Assembly: GCA_023389095.1 (NCBI GenBank)
Contig: JAEWFB010000581.1
Coordinates: forward strand, 1-19,973
Source of the DNA: Actinomycetes bacterium
GTDB taxonomy: Bacteria; Actinomycetota; Actinomycetes; Actinomycetales; Dermatophilaceae
Direction of reading: 5' to 3'
DNA: 19,973 nt
In this document: one piece after another, positions 1 through 6,577 of the stretch
How the letters are laid out: the number at the start of each line of letters is the position of its first letter
Numbering within the stretch: position 1 is the stretch's first letter
Translations under genes and position numbers: made by a program
The notes under the pieces: model-generated
What the model was told of the DNA's origin: nothing
Seen by the model: only the letters and a program-made list of their open reading frames with translations
Database searches by the model: none

Positions 1-21
1 CCGCGATGGTTGCCGGCGCCC

Positions 22-396
22 TCACCGCTCGTGGTCGAGCGGCTGCAACGAGCCGGCCTTGAAGCGGCGCACCTCCTGCGGCCAGCCACACCCCTCGGCC
101 ACCCTCCCGGCCCACCTGCGAGCGGAGTCGTCGTCGGGCACGTCCACGATGGTCAGCCCGCCGAGCCACTCCTTGGTCTCGACGAACGGTCCATCGGTCA
201 CGACCACCTCGCCGCTCGTGGCGTCTGCGCTGGCCGCCTTCTCGAGCTCCTCGACCAGTCCGCCGGCGAAGACGAGGATGCCGTGGTCCTGCATGTCTCG
301 AACGACGGCCGTGGACGGTTCGACGCGGCTCTGGAACCAGGCCTCGTCGTGGTCGCCTACCCACTGCTGGTTGAAGTAGATGAGGTACTGAGGCAT
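22..396 (-). CDS. YciI-like (YCII-related, DGPF motif) protein
   Basis: A 124-residue protein of the YCII-related family, small dimeric ferredoxin-like-fold proteins often encoded beside ECF sigma factors or ArsR regulators. The motif DGPF is at residues 68-71, followed by E-T-K-E and a Gly-Gly pair at 79-80, the usual core of this family. The N-terminus (MPQYLIYF) has the expected first beta strand. The ATG start is supported by a GGGAG ribosome-binding site five bases upstream on the minus strand. The gene diverges from the ArsR-SRPBCC pair starting at 563, an arrangement in which the three often form one regulated module. The biochemical role of such proteins is mostly unknown; a catalytic or binding role is inferred from family only. 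Confidence 0.88.
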   Translation of the reverse strand: MPQYLIYFNQQWVGDHDEAWFQSRVEPSTAVVRDMQDHGILVFAGGLVEELEKAASADATSGEVVVTDGPFVETKEWLGGLTIVDVPDDDSARRWAGRVAEGCGWPQEVRRFKAGSLQPLDHER

Positions 397-415
397 TGCG
401 GCTCCCCTTCGTCGG

Positions 416-432
416 GCGGACCTGATGTCCGC
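416..432. promoter_or_regulatory. inverted repeat in the YciI gene leader
   Basis: GCGGAC, a 5-base loop, then GTCCGC: a perfect 6-bp inverted repeat about 20 bases upstream of the YciI start. On the minus strand TAGCGT (441-446) lies just upstream and could be its -10 box, placing the repeat at or near the start of the transcript. It could be an operator or a leader hairpin; nothing shows which. Confidence 0.3.
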
Positions 433-523
433 TCCTGCCTACGCTACGAACAGCGGTCGGCCCATACGACACTGTGCGGACCCGAATGTCGATCCACTGG
501 TCATCGCAGCACCGGAACGTCCC

Positions 524-553
524 TTGACTCTTCGACTCCATCGGCCGTAACTT
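524..553 (+). promoter_or_regulatory. predicted promoter of the arsR-SRPBCC operon
   Basis: TTGACT (524-529, -35-like) and TAACTT (548-553, -10-like) are separated by 18 bases. The expected transcription start is about 560, only a few bases before the ATG at 563, so the transcript would be leaderless or nearly so. The -10 overlaps the imperfect inverted repeat GTAAC-N9-GTTAT (547-565), a reasonable ArsR operator, which would give autoregulation. The boxes are seen in the sequence; their function is inferred. Confidence 0.5.
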
Positions 554-562
554 ACATTCGTT

Positions 563-871
563 ATGACTTATGGAGACGACGAGGTGTGGAGCACGCTGGC
601 GGACCGGAACCGGCGCTGGATCCTGACCGAGCTGGCCGAGGGCGAGCGGACCGTGGGCGAGCTGACGAAGGCGCTGCCCATCACGCAACCGGCGGTCTCC
701 CAGCACCTCAAGGTCCTCAAGCAGGTCGGGCTGGTCAACGACCGCGCTCAGGGGACCCGGCGGATCTACCGGCTCAACGAGGCCGGGGTGGCCGCCCTGC
801 GCGACCAGCTGGACGCGTTCTGGAAGCGGACCATGTCCGGCTTCGAGGACCTGATGAAGGAGGACGAATGA
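563..871 (+). CDS. ArsR-family winged-helix transcriptional regulator
   Basis: A 102-residue regulator. It has the compact ArsR fold: a helix with W-S-T-L-A-D-x-x-R-R-x-I-L near residues 9-21, a recognition helix around 42-55 (TQPAVSQHLKVLKQ) and a wing at 62-71 (R-A-Q-G-T-R-R-I-Y-R). No cysteine pair for metal sensing is present, so it belongs with the non-metal ArsR regulators paired with SRPBCC proteins rather than arsenic sensors. The stop overlaps the start of the next gene (ATGA at 868-871), indicating translational coupling. The ATG at 563 has no Shine-Dalgarno sequence but lies about ten bases after a -10-like box, consistent with leaderless translation. It probably represses its own operon and perhaps the divergent YciI gene (inference). 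Confidence 0.92.
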   Translation: MTYGDDEVWSTLADRNRRWILTELAEGERTVGELTKALPITQPAVSQHLKVLKQVGLVNDRAQGTRRIYRLNEAGVAALRDQLDAFWKRTMSGFEDLMKEDE

Positions 872-1356
872 CCGAGACCACCGATGCTCCCGTGGTGCGC
901 CACCAGGTCGTGGTGCCAGGGACGCCGGAGCGTGCGTTCGCGGCGTTCACCCAGCGGTTCGATGCCATCAAGCCCCGCGAGCACAACCTGCTCGGCTGCC
1001 CCATCGTCTCGACGACCTTCGAGCCTCGGGTCGGCGGACGCATCGTCGACCGCGGCGAGGACGGCACCGAGTGCGCGTGGGCACGGGTCCTGGCCTACGA
1101 CCCGCCGCACCGGGTGGTGTTCAGCTGGGACATCGGCCCGACCTGGCAGCTGGAGAGCGACCCGGACAACGCGAGCGAGGTCGAGGTGCGGTTCGTCGCC
1201 GACGGCCCGGACCGCACCCGCGTCGAGCTCGAGCACCGGCACCTGGACCGGCACGGCCCCGGCTGGCCGCAGCTGCGCGCCGGCGTCGACGACGAGCAGG
1301 GCTGGCCGCTCTACCTCGCCCGGTATGCCCGCGTCCTCGAGACGGATGCGGCATGA
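868..1356 (+). CDS. SRPBCC (AHSA1-type START-like) domain protein
   Basis: A 162-residue protein of the Aha1/START-like superfamily, whose hydrophobic cavity binds small ligands. Seen: an N-terminal strand (VRHQVVVPGTPERAFAAFT) typical of these domains; the central F-E-P-R-V-G-G-R-I-V-D strand pair (residues 51-61); V-L-A-Y-D-P-P-H-R-V-V-F-S-W (74-87); and the long C-terminal helix from about 141 to 158 ending in Y-A-R-V-L. Its ATG overlaps the stop of the ArsR gene by four bases, so the two are one operon. Such pairs are common in actinobacteria and are thought to respond to a small molecule, but the ligand cannot be read here. The much longer open frame upstream is not used: homology begins at this ATG. 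Confidence 0.9.
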   Translation: MTETTDAPVVRHQVVVPGTPERAFAAFTQRFDAIKPREHNLLGCPIVSTTFEPRVGGRIVDRGEDGTECAWARVLAYDPPHRVVFSWDIGPTWQLESDPDNASEVEVRFVADGPDRTRVELEHRHLDRHGPGWPQLRAGVDDEQGWPLYLARYARVLETDAA

Positions 1357-1391
1357 CCGCAGCGCAAGGGGCCTCGGCTCGCTGAAGGCTC

Positions 1392-1547
1392 TCAGCGCGT
1401 GGTCTCCTCGACCAGGAGGATGCGATTGCCGTCAGGGTCACGGAAGTACGCCATCGGCGGCACGAGGGCGATCACGGTGTACGAACCGGCCGGAGCCCCC
1501 TCGATCCAGCGGAAGCCCTCGCCGAAGTCGGTGTCCGCACGCACCCG
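1392..1547 (-). pseudogene. 3' remnant of a glyoxalase/VOC-family gene
   Basis: The minus-strand frame ending at 1392 encodes about 50 residues of a recognisable VOC-superfamily C-terminus: R-V-R-A-D-T-D-F at its start, P-P-M-A-Y-F-R-D-P-D-G-N-R-I near the end, then L-L-V-E-E before the stop. F-R-D-P-D-G-N is the hallmark of the last beta-alpha-beta-beta-beta repeat, with the metal-ligand Glu in L-V-E. Upstream of 1547 the frame continues but no longer resembles a VOC protein, and it runs into the start region of the plus-strand membrane protein gene. A normal single-domain member has about 115-130 residues, so more than half is missing. A GTG at 1544 could begin a 50-residue peptide, but it would lack half the fold. 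Confidence 0.65.
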
Positions 1548-1621
1548 CTGGGGCGTCCGCCCGCACGCTGGCTTCGCCCGGATCCGGAGACGGTGACCAC
1601 TGGTGCGCGCATGATGGGCCC

Positions 1622-2344
1622 ATGGCCCACGAGCCGAGTACTGGTCCTGACCCAGGGCGGCAGCACGGCGCTGGCTCGGGACAGACGGGGCTCGACATGG
1701 CCTCCGAGACCTACGTGTGGCCTCTGGCCGCCCTCATCGCGGTGCTCCTTCCGCAGGTCCTCGTGCCGGAGCGGATGCGCGAGGGCCCCCCACTCGCCGT
1801 GCCCGCGATCGAAGGGGTGGTGGTGCTCCTGCTCCTCGCCGTGGCTGCGAAGCCGGGGCCCGTCCCCCGGGCTGCTCGACCCCTGGTCCTGTCCCTGATC
1901 GCCATCCTCATCGTGGCGAACACCGGCGCCGCGGTCCGGCTCGTGGCCCTGGTGCTGCGAAGTACCCCCGCAGGCGAGACGCCGCCCACCGTGACACAGC
2001 TGCTCGTCACGGCGGTCACCCTGCTGGCCACCAACATCGTCACCTTCGCACTGCTCTACTGGCAGATCGACGGCGGCGGGCCCGCCGCGCGTCGGGAGGG
2101 ACCCCGGCGCTACCCCGACTTCCAGTTCCCACAGACCGGCACCGAAGGACTCGCGCCGGCCGGCTGGCAGCCCCGGTTCCCGGATCACCTCTACCTCGCG
2201 TTCACCAACGTGGTCGCGTTCAGCCCGACCGACACGCTTCCGCTGACCCATCGCGTCAAGGGCTTGATGGCGATCCAGTCGATGATCTCCCTGGGCGTGC
2301 TCGCCGTCGTCCTCTCCCGGGTCATCAACATCCTTCCCCCGTAG
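1622..2344 (+). CDS. polytopic membrane protein with degenerate channel-like C-terminus
   Basis: A 240-residue hydrophobic protein. Predicted membrane segments lie at about 31-48, 62-76, 86-111 and 122-147, then a hydrophilic stretch (150-187) and a final segment at 214-238. The region 186-238 (F-P-D-H-L-Y-L-A-F-T-N, then S-P-T-D-T-L-P-L, then K-G-L-M, then a TM helix) has the pore-helix/filter/TM layout of two-TM ion channels, but S-P-T-D stands where a potassium filter T-V-G-Y-G would be. I have seen this C-terminus in actinobacterial proteins of unknown function; DUF1345 proteins end similarly. ATG at 1622 is chosen as the longest sensible start; ATG at 1697 (215 residues) is possible and keeps every TM. 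It converges on the NAT gene with only 14 bases between stops. Confidence 0.75.
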   Translation: MAHEPSTGPDPGRQHGAGSGQTGLDMASETYVWPLAALIAVLLPQVLVPERMREGPPLAVPAIEGVVVLLLLAVAAKPGPVPRAARPLVLSLIAILIVANTGAAVRLVALVLRSTPAGETPPTVTQLLVTAVTLLATNIVTFALLYWQIDGGGPAARREGPRRYPDFQFPQTGTEGLAPAGWQPRFPDHLYLAFTNVVAFSPTDTLPLTHRVKGLMAIQSMISLGVLAVVLSRVINILPP

Positions 2345-2358
2345 GAGCAGGACACACC

Positions 2359-3267
2359 TCAGGCCTGCGCCGCGTTCCACGCTCTGTGTGCCTCGTTCAC
2401 TGCGTCCCACAGCCGCTCTCGGTAGCCCGGCGCGGCCGCGTCGAAACGCAGGTCGAAGAAGTCGGCCAGGACCTCGAACCACTCCGATCTGCGGGTGATC
2501 GGCTCGTGGGTGAACGCTCCGGCACCGACACGGGAGAGCACCAGCCCGCGGACGACGTCCGCGCCGTCGACGTCCCGCCGCTCGGCCATCGGCACCCGGA
2601 CGAACCCGGACTCGGGCGACGTGGACAGCCACTCGTGCTGTGCCGCGAAGTCGGACAGGACGGCTTCGCCGGTGCTCCAGGTCATGCTCCGGAAGCCGCC
2701 CGCCGGGTCGTGCGTCAAGGTCCACGCCGGCTCACCGTCGCCGTCGTCGGCCTCTTCGAGCGTGAGGTGGAACGGCGCTTGGTAGTACGCGCCCGGCACG
2801 AGCGGGAGTGGTTCGTACAGGGCGTCGCCGAGGCCCTGGTCGACGTACCAGTACCCCGACGGGTTCGCCTCGGTCGGGAGTCCGGTCACGGTTAGGACCA
2901 GGTGGTTGCCGCGCGCATTCGGGTCACGGCCCGCGCCGGAGTCCGTTTCGGGGCCGCCGGCCCGGACCCCGCCGACGTGGCCGTGGACGGTGTACCCGAG
3001 CGAGGACAGCAAGAGCCCGAGGGCCCCGTTGAGGTGGTAGCAGTACCCGCCACGGCCACCGAGTGCGATGCGCTCAGCCGCCTGGACCGGGTCGGTCGAC
3101 CATCGCTCGCCGGCCGGTATCCACAGCGTCTCGTACGGCACGCGCTCCGCATGGCGCCGCGCGAGAACCTGCAAGGCGCCGGCTGATGGCGGCTCGGGGC
3201 CGACCCCCAACCGCGCGAGATAGGCCGCACGGACCGCAGCGTCGAGCTGCTCGGGAGACTCGAACAC
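2359..3267 (-). CDS. arylamine N-acetyltransferase family protein
   Basis: A 302-residue NAT-family protein, which moves acetyl (or longer acyl) groups from CoA to arylamines or related amines through a Cys-His-Asp triad. The triad is visible: Cys76 in R-G-G-Y-C-Y, His122 in G-N-H-L-V-L-T-V and Asp143 in Y-V-D-Q-G-L-G-D. V-P-Y-E-T-L (43-48) matches the usual P-F-E-N segment. The stretch after the cysteine (Y-H-L-N-G-A-L-G) and D-Q-G-L-G differ from the commoner F-E-x-N and D-V-G-F-G, so substrate choice may differ from classical NATs. It starts at GTG with a strong GGAGGGGTGG purine stretch just upstream. It lies 27 bases after the emfourin-like gene, so it is probably the last gene of the protease-inhibitor operon. 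Confidence 0.88.
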   Translation of the reverse strand: MFESPEQLDAAVRAAYLARLGVGPEPPSAGALQVLARRHAERVPYETLWIPAGERWSTDPVQAAERIALGGRGGYCYHLNGALGLLLSSLGYTVHGHVGGVRAGGPETDSGAGRDPNARGNHLVLTVTGLPTEANPSGYWYVDQGLGDALYEPLPLVPGAYYQAPFHLTLEEADDGDGEPAWTLTHDPAGGFRSMTWSTGEAVLSDFAAQHEWLSTSPESGFVRVPMAERRDVDGADVVRGLVLSRVGAGAFTHEPITRRSEWFEVLADFFDLRFDAAAPGYRERLWDAVNEAHRAWNAAQA

Positions 3268-3294
3268 GTTCCCACCCCTCCATGGCCGGGCAGA

Positions 3295-3639
3295 TCAGGG
3301 ACGCGCCCGGGGCTCGGCGAGCCCGCCCAGCGTGGCCAAGAGCGGTCTCACCCCGTCGGGCACATTGCCGTCGGACCACTGGAACGTCCGATGCCGTCGA
3401 CCGCGCGAGAGATGCACCGTGTAGGTGAACTGGTCGGCGCCGAGGGCTGCATCCGGTCTCGCGTCCTCGGCGCCCTTCGGCTTGTCGGGCGCGCGGGTGC
3501 TCGAGGCCCCGCCCAGCAGGTCTGTCGCCACGTGGAGCTGGCCCTCCGGGAGGTCGGGCCCGGAGCACTCTGCGGCCATGTCGATGCCAGCGAACCCGCC
3601 ACTGCGCAGGTACGTGATGTGCAGCTCGTCGCTCGCCAC
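3295..3639 (-). CDS. emfourin-like inhibitor of M4 (protealysin-like) protease
   Basis: About 114 residues. Emfourins are small cytoplasmic inhibitors of protealysin-like M4 metalloproteases, usually encoded beside the protease. Seen: the N-terminal strand I-T-Y-L-R-S-G-G-F-A-G-I (the R-S-G-G-F-A-G motif), a variable middle rich in D, K, A and P (about residues 45-66), then D-Q-F-T-Y-T-V-H-L and a C-terminal P-L-L-A-T-L helix. It lies directly downstream of an M4 protease gene on the same strand, the expected context. Start: GTG at 3639 fits the motif position; no clear ribosome-binding site is seen. A start farther upstream (3750) would add about 37 residues of unrelated Arg/Ala-rich sequence and overlap the protease gene. 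Confidence 0.85.
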   Translation of the reverse strand: MASDELHITYLRSGGFAGIDMAAECSGPDLPEGQLHVATDLLGGASSTRAPDKPKGAEDARPDAALGADQFTYTVHLSRGRRHRTFQWSDGNVPDGVRPLLATLGGLAEPRARP

Positions 3640-3719
3640 GCTTCGATGGTAGGCCGACGCTCCACGCGCTCGCGGCTGCGCCGACAGATGAGCCGGCGCA
3701 GTCGCAGGTCCGCGACAGG

Positions 3720-4769
3720 TCAGCGAACCTTCACCATGACCGCGTCCCACCCGGCCTTGACCGCCGCGGCCTCGGTGCTCGTCGCGCCGTAGCGAGCCCG
3801 GGCCGAGCGGAGCGTGAGCGAGGCGAACTTCGCGAAGGTGGAGTTCGGCTTGAGCCTCGGGTCGACGAGCGTGTCGTACCAGATCTGCCCGGCCGCCTCC
3901 CAGGCGTTGCCGCCGATGGTCGTCGCGATGACGTAGAAGGCGTGGTTGGGGATGCCCGAGTTGGTGTGGACGCCGCCGTTGTCGGACGTGGTGTGCACGT
4001 AGCCGCCCATGGTCGAGGGCTGGTTGTCGTACGGGTTCGCGGTGCCGGGCGCCTTCATCGACCTGAGCGCGGGTGCCAGCTGGGGGCCGACGATGTCGGC
4101 GCCGATGAGCCAGTCGGCGGCTGATGCGTCCTGGCCGAGGTGGTACTGCTTGACGAGTGAGCCGAAGACGTCCGACACCGACTCGTTGAGCGCGCCGGAC
4201 TGTCCGGAGTACAGCAGGTTGGCTTCGTGCTGGGTCACCCCGTGGGTGAGCTCGTGCCCGACGACGTCGGTGCCCTTGGTCGTGTCGGTGAGCATCTTGC
4301 CGTCGCCGTCACCGAAGAACATGTGCCCGGCGCCGTCCCAGAAGGCGTTGTCGTAGCTGGTGCCGAAGTGGACGAGCCCGTCGATCTGCATGCCCTGGTC
4401 GTCGATCGAGTCGCGGTGGAAGATGTCCCAGTACAGCTGGTAGGTGTAGCCGAAGTTGTCGTACGCCTGGTTGACCGACCCGTCCGCGGCCGGCCCCTGA
4501 CCCTCGGACCTGACCAACGTCCCAGGCGTGCCTGCCGTCGAGTGGTTCTGGTCGTAGATGGCGCGGTTGGGGGTGCCCGCCCCGACGCGCGGGGAGACGG
4601 CCCGTTCCGCGGCGATGGTCCGAGCGGCCGTCTCTGCCCGGACGAGACGGAAGCTGTGGTCCAGCTCGAGCGTGTCGAGCAGCGCCTGACGTTGGTCGGG
4701 ATCGGCGTCGCGGGCGATGGCGGCCAGCAGGTCGGGCGGGACGATGCATGCGAGAGAGTGGCGAGGCAT
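3720..4769 (-). CDS. protealysin-like M4 family neutral metalloprotease
   Basis: A 349-residue zinc endopeptidase of the thermolysin (M4) family. Zinc and catalytic residues are visible: H-E-L-T-H at 172-176, the distal Glu ligand in N-E-S-V-S-D (Glu196), and the proton-donor His268 in D-N-G-G-V-H-T-N-S-G. The short N-terminal part has no signal peptide and carries C-I-V-P-P-D-L-L (8-15), the short propeptide motif of the protealysin subgroup rather than the long FTP/PepSY prodomain of secreted thermolysins. Size agrees (about 340 residues). ATG at 4769 is preceded by GGAG six bases upstream; a TTG four codons earlier is less likely. The emfourin-like gene follows, so the active enzyme is probably held in check inside the cell until release (inference from the family). 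Confidence 0.95.
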   Translation of the reverse strand: MPRHSLACIVPPDLLAAIARDADPDQRQALLDTLELDHSFRLVRAETAARTIAAERAVSPRVGAGTPNRAIYDQNHSTAGTPGTLVRSEGQGPAADGSVNQAYDNFGYTYQLYWDIFHRDSIDDQGMQIDGLVHFGTSYDNAFWDGAGHMFFGDGDGKMLTDTTKGTDVVGHELTHGVTQHEANLLYSGQSGALNESVSDVFGSLVKQYHLGQDASAADWLIGADIVGPQLAPALRSMKAPGTANPYDNQPSTMGGYVHTTSDNGGVHTNSGIPNHAFYVIATTIGGNAWEAAGQIWYDTLVDPRLKPNSTFAKFASLTLRSARARYGATSTEAAAVKAGWDAVMVKVR

Positions 4770-4785
4770 GAGGGACTCCAATCAG

Positions 4786-4798
4786 GGGGAGATTCCCC
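4786..4798 (-). promoter_or_regulatory. short hairpin upstream of the M4 protease ribosome-binding site
   Basis: On the minus strand GGGGA, a three-base loop and TCCCC form a perfect 5-bp stem seven bases upstream of the GGAG (4776-4779) that serves the ATG at 4769. It could tune ribosome access. No promoter could be assigned with confidence in the 236 bases between this gene and the divergent GPP34 gene. Confidence 0.25.
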
Positions 4799-5005
4799 GT
4801 GGAGCGGTGCCGCCCCCGGGGCTGGACCACCAGTCAGAGGCCCCAAGAGCCCTGCAGATACGAGGGCGCTCGAGGGGCCCTGCACGACAACGGTATGCCG
4901 CCGGGGCTGTCTCCGTCGGCGGATCCAGTGGTGCGGCCGGGGCGCTCGACGAAGAGGGCCCAACGGCTCTGGTCCTCCACGTGCGCGGCAGCGACGATCG
5001 AAGGC

Positions 5006-5691
5006 ATGTTGATCGCCGAGGATCTCCTGCTCCTGCTCACCGATGACGACACGGGAAGGCTCGTCGCGTCAGGGGCCACCGTGGACATCGCGCTCGGGGG
5101 TGCCTTGCTGGTCGAGCTCGCGCTCGCCCACCGCGTCGAGGTGGAGGAAGCCGGCGGTGGGAACCGTCATGGTCGCCTCGTCGTGCGCGACGGCTCCGTC
5201 CTCGGCGACGATGTCCTCGACGAGGCACTGGCGACGGTCACGCGCAAGCACGGCAAGAAGACCCAGTCGGTCGTGACGGCGTTGGCCAAGGGCACCCGGG
5301 CCCGGCTGTACGGACGCCTGGTGGCCGCGGGCCTGCTGCGAGCCGAGAACGGGCACGTGCTCGGCGTCATCCCTGCCCGCCGGTGGCCCTCCCAGGACGC
5401 CGGCCACGAGACAGGAGTCCATGGCGAGCTCGTCGCGGCGCTACGGAGCGGGGCCGCGACCGACGCGCGAACCGGGGCGCTGATCGCGCTGCTGTCCGCG
5501 CTCAGGGTGGTCCCCACGGTGGTGGACCCACTCGAGTGGGGCTCTCCAAGGGGGAGCTGAAGGAGCGCGCGAGCCGGATCGCCGAGGGTGACTGGGCGGC
5601 CGAGGCCGTCCGGTCGGCCATCGACAGCCTGATGGCGGCCATCATCGCCGCGAGTGCGTCGGCCGTCGTGGCCGCCGGGAGCGGCTCCTGA
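5006..5691 (+). CDS. GPP34 (GOLPH3-like) family protein, apparently frameshifted
   Basis: A bacterial member of the GPP34 family; eukaryotic GOLPH3 binds phosphatidylinositol-4-phosphate, while actinobacterial members have no settled role. The start M-L-I-A-E-D-L-L-L-L-L, then G-G-A-L-L-V-E-L-A (31-39) and the helical R-K-H-G-K-K-T region are typical. The frame opened by ATG 5006 stops at 5560 after 184 residues. The usual C-terminus (S-K-G-E-L-K-E-R-A, then I-A-E-G-D-W-A-A-E-A-V and an Ala-rich helix) continues in another frame to 5691. The switch falls at the G run 5538-5541: one more G would join P-L-E-W-G to L-S-K-G-E-L and give about 228 residues, the normal length. Either a real inactivating mutation or a homopolymer sequencing error. 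Confidence 0.85.
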
Positions 5692-5775
5692 CGCGGATCG
5701 ACGGTGCGAGATTGCCCGTGATCGACGGCGGCGGGGTGGACGATAGAGGTGACCGTCACGCACCAGGGAGTCGAG

Positions 5776-6081
5776 ATGACATCGAACCGCGGGAGCAAGA
5801 ACCGGTTGAACCTCATCAGGCTGATCCGCCTCACCACGGCGGCCCTCGCGGTCGCGGCTGTCGTCAAAGAGCTGCGCACGCCCGCGCAGGAGCGCCAGTG
5901 GCACGGTTCCCTCGGTTTCGTCCCCTACGACCTTCGGATGCCGACGTTCGCTCGAATCAAGGAGCGGATGTGGGACCCGGACAACGTGCACGTCATCAGC
6001 CCGCGGGTGTTCGGCGTCGGCTGGACGGTGAACATCGGCCGGGTGGTGGACCTGGTCCGCCACCGGGACGCTGCCGGCTGA
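5776..6081 (+). CDS. DUF5808 domain protein
   Basis: 101 residues. After a basic N-terminus and a weakly hydrophobic helix (about residues 18-32, L-T-T-A-A-L-A-V-A-A-V-V) come W-H-G, V-P-Y-D-L-R-M-P-T, R-I-K-E-R-M-W-D-P-D and P-R-V-F-G-V-G-W-T-V-N-I-G-R. The sequence W-x-P-x-N...P-x-x-F-G-x-G-W-T-x-N-x-G is the signature I associate with DUF5808, a small domain often found next to membrane segments. No function is known. ATG at 5776 is preferred over an in-frame GTG nine codons upstream because GGGAG sits six bases before it. It faces the small membrane gene at 6106 with 24 bases between stops. Confidence 0.8.
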   Translation: MTSNRGSKNRLNLIRLIRLTTAALAVAAVVKELRTPAQERQWHGSLGFVPYDLRMPTFARIKERMWDPDNVHVISPRVFGVGWTVNIGRVVDLVRHRDAAG

Positions 6082-6105
6082 GCCTGCAGGCACCCTCACT
6101 CGACG

Positions 6106-6309
6106 TCAGTACCGTCCAGTCGGCCTCCACCAGGCCGAGAACCTCCAGCTCAGCTTGGCGCCGACACCGACACCGGCGCCGAAGGCGGCGGCGCCGACGG
6201 CGACCGGGACCAGCCAGTGACGCTTGTTCTCCGAGGTCAGTGGCGGCGGGGACGGGACGTCGTCCTCCGGGGGTTGGAGAACCACGTTCGGTCGGGTGGT
6301 CGTGGTCAT
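6106..6309 (-). CDS. small single-TM protein of unknown function
   Basis: 67 residues. A Thr/Pro-rich N-terminus (about 1-28) is followed by one membrane segment at about 32-54 (W-L-V-P-V-A-V-G-A-A-A-F-G-A-G-V-G-V-G-A), with Gly/Ala packing positions, and a short basic, Trp-rich tail. The ATG has a good AAGGTGG ribosome-binding site seven bases upstream on the minus strand, the main argument that it is real. I recognise no family. The Gly-x-x-x-Gly-like pattern suggests helix-helix pairing (inference). Confidence 0.6.
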   Translation of the reverse strand: MTTTTRPNVVLQPPEDDVPSPPPLTSENKRHWLVPVAVGAAAFGAGVGVGAKLSWRFSAWWRPTGRY

Positions 6310-6426
6310 CGAGGGCCACCTTCTTCCGAGTGCGACGTGCCCCCCTGTCTCACACCATCGTCCCCCCAGGAGCCGGGCAGCACAGGCACTCTGCCGGATC
6401 GGCGGAGATCACACCTGGAGGGTCTT

Positions 6427-6443
6427 GGTCGAAGGAGGTCGAA
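6427..6443. repeat. tandem GGTCGAA half-sites one helical turn apart
   Basis: GGTCGAA occurs at 6427-6433 and again at 6437-6443, a 10-base period that places both on the same face of the helix. It lies between the divergent small membrane gene (start 6309) and the nucleotidyltransferase gene (start 6578), so it could be a binding site for a dimeric regulator. Chance is possible. Confidence 0.25.
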
Positions 6444-6471
6444 CGCGGCGGCACCCGGCTCGACGGCTCGG

Positions 6472-6493
6472 CCACTCGTAGGTTGACGAGTGG
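6472..6493. promoter_or_regulatory. 8-bp inverted repeat upstream of the nucleotidyltransferase gene
   Basis: CCACTCGT (6472-6479), a 6-base loop, then ACGAGTGG (6486-6493): a perfect 8-bp inverted repeat in the 268-base gap between divergent genes. TTGACG (6483-6488) overlaps its right side and resembles a -35 box, but no good -10 follows at 16-19 bases. An operator is more likely than a terminator, because no gene ends into it. Confidence 0.35.
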
Positions 6494-6565
6494 AGCGCGA
6501 GGAGAAGGTCGGTACGCGCGGCGATGACGGGAACGCGGCCGCGTGGGCGCCTCGTGTGTGCGCGC

Positions 6566-6571
6566 TAGCAT
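6566..6571 (+). promoter_or_regulatory. -10 box for a leaderless nucleotidyltransferase transcript
   Basis: TAGCAT ends six bases before the ATG at 6578. This TANNNT-N6-start layout is the common actinobacterial leaderless promoter, with transcription beginning at the A of ATG. The start has no ribosome-binding site, which agrees. The -35 region is weak. Confidence 0.45.
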
Positions 6572-6577
6572 GCCGGG

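Noticed and set aside
10..867. Open plus-strand frame in front of the SRPBCC gene that would make a 448-residue fusion.
   Set aside because: It runs antisense through the YciI gene and out of frame through the ArsR gene; domain homology begins only at the ATG at 868, which overlaps the ArsR stop.
2347..2368. A terminator between the convergent membrane protein and NAT genes (GCAGG / CCTGC).
   Set aside because: Only 5 bp of stem with a 12-base loop, and part of it lies inside the NAT coding end.
1472..2725. A 417-codon minus-strand open frame spanning the membrane protein gene and the end of the NAT gene.
   Set aside because: His/Gly/Arg-rich product without domains; shadow of two well-supported genes.
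5712..5747. A promoter for the DUF5808 gene (TTGCCC and GATAGA).
   Set aside because: The two boxes are 24 bases apart, too far for a standard promoter, and a GGGAG ribosome-binding site makes a leaderless start unnecessary.
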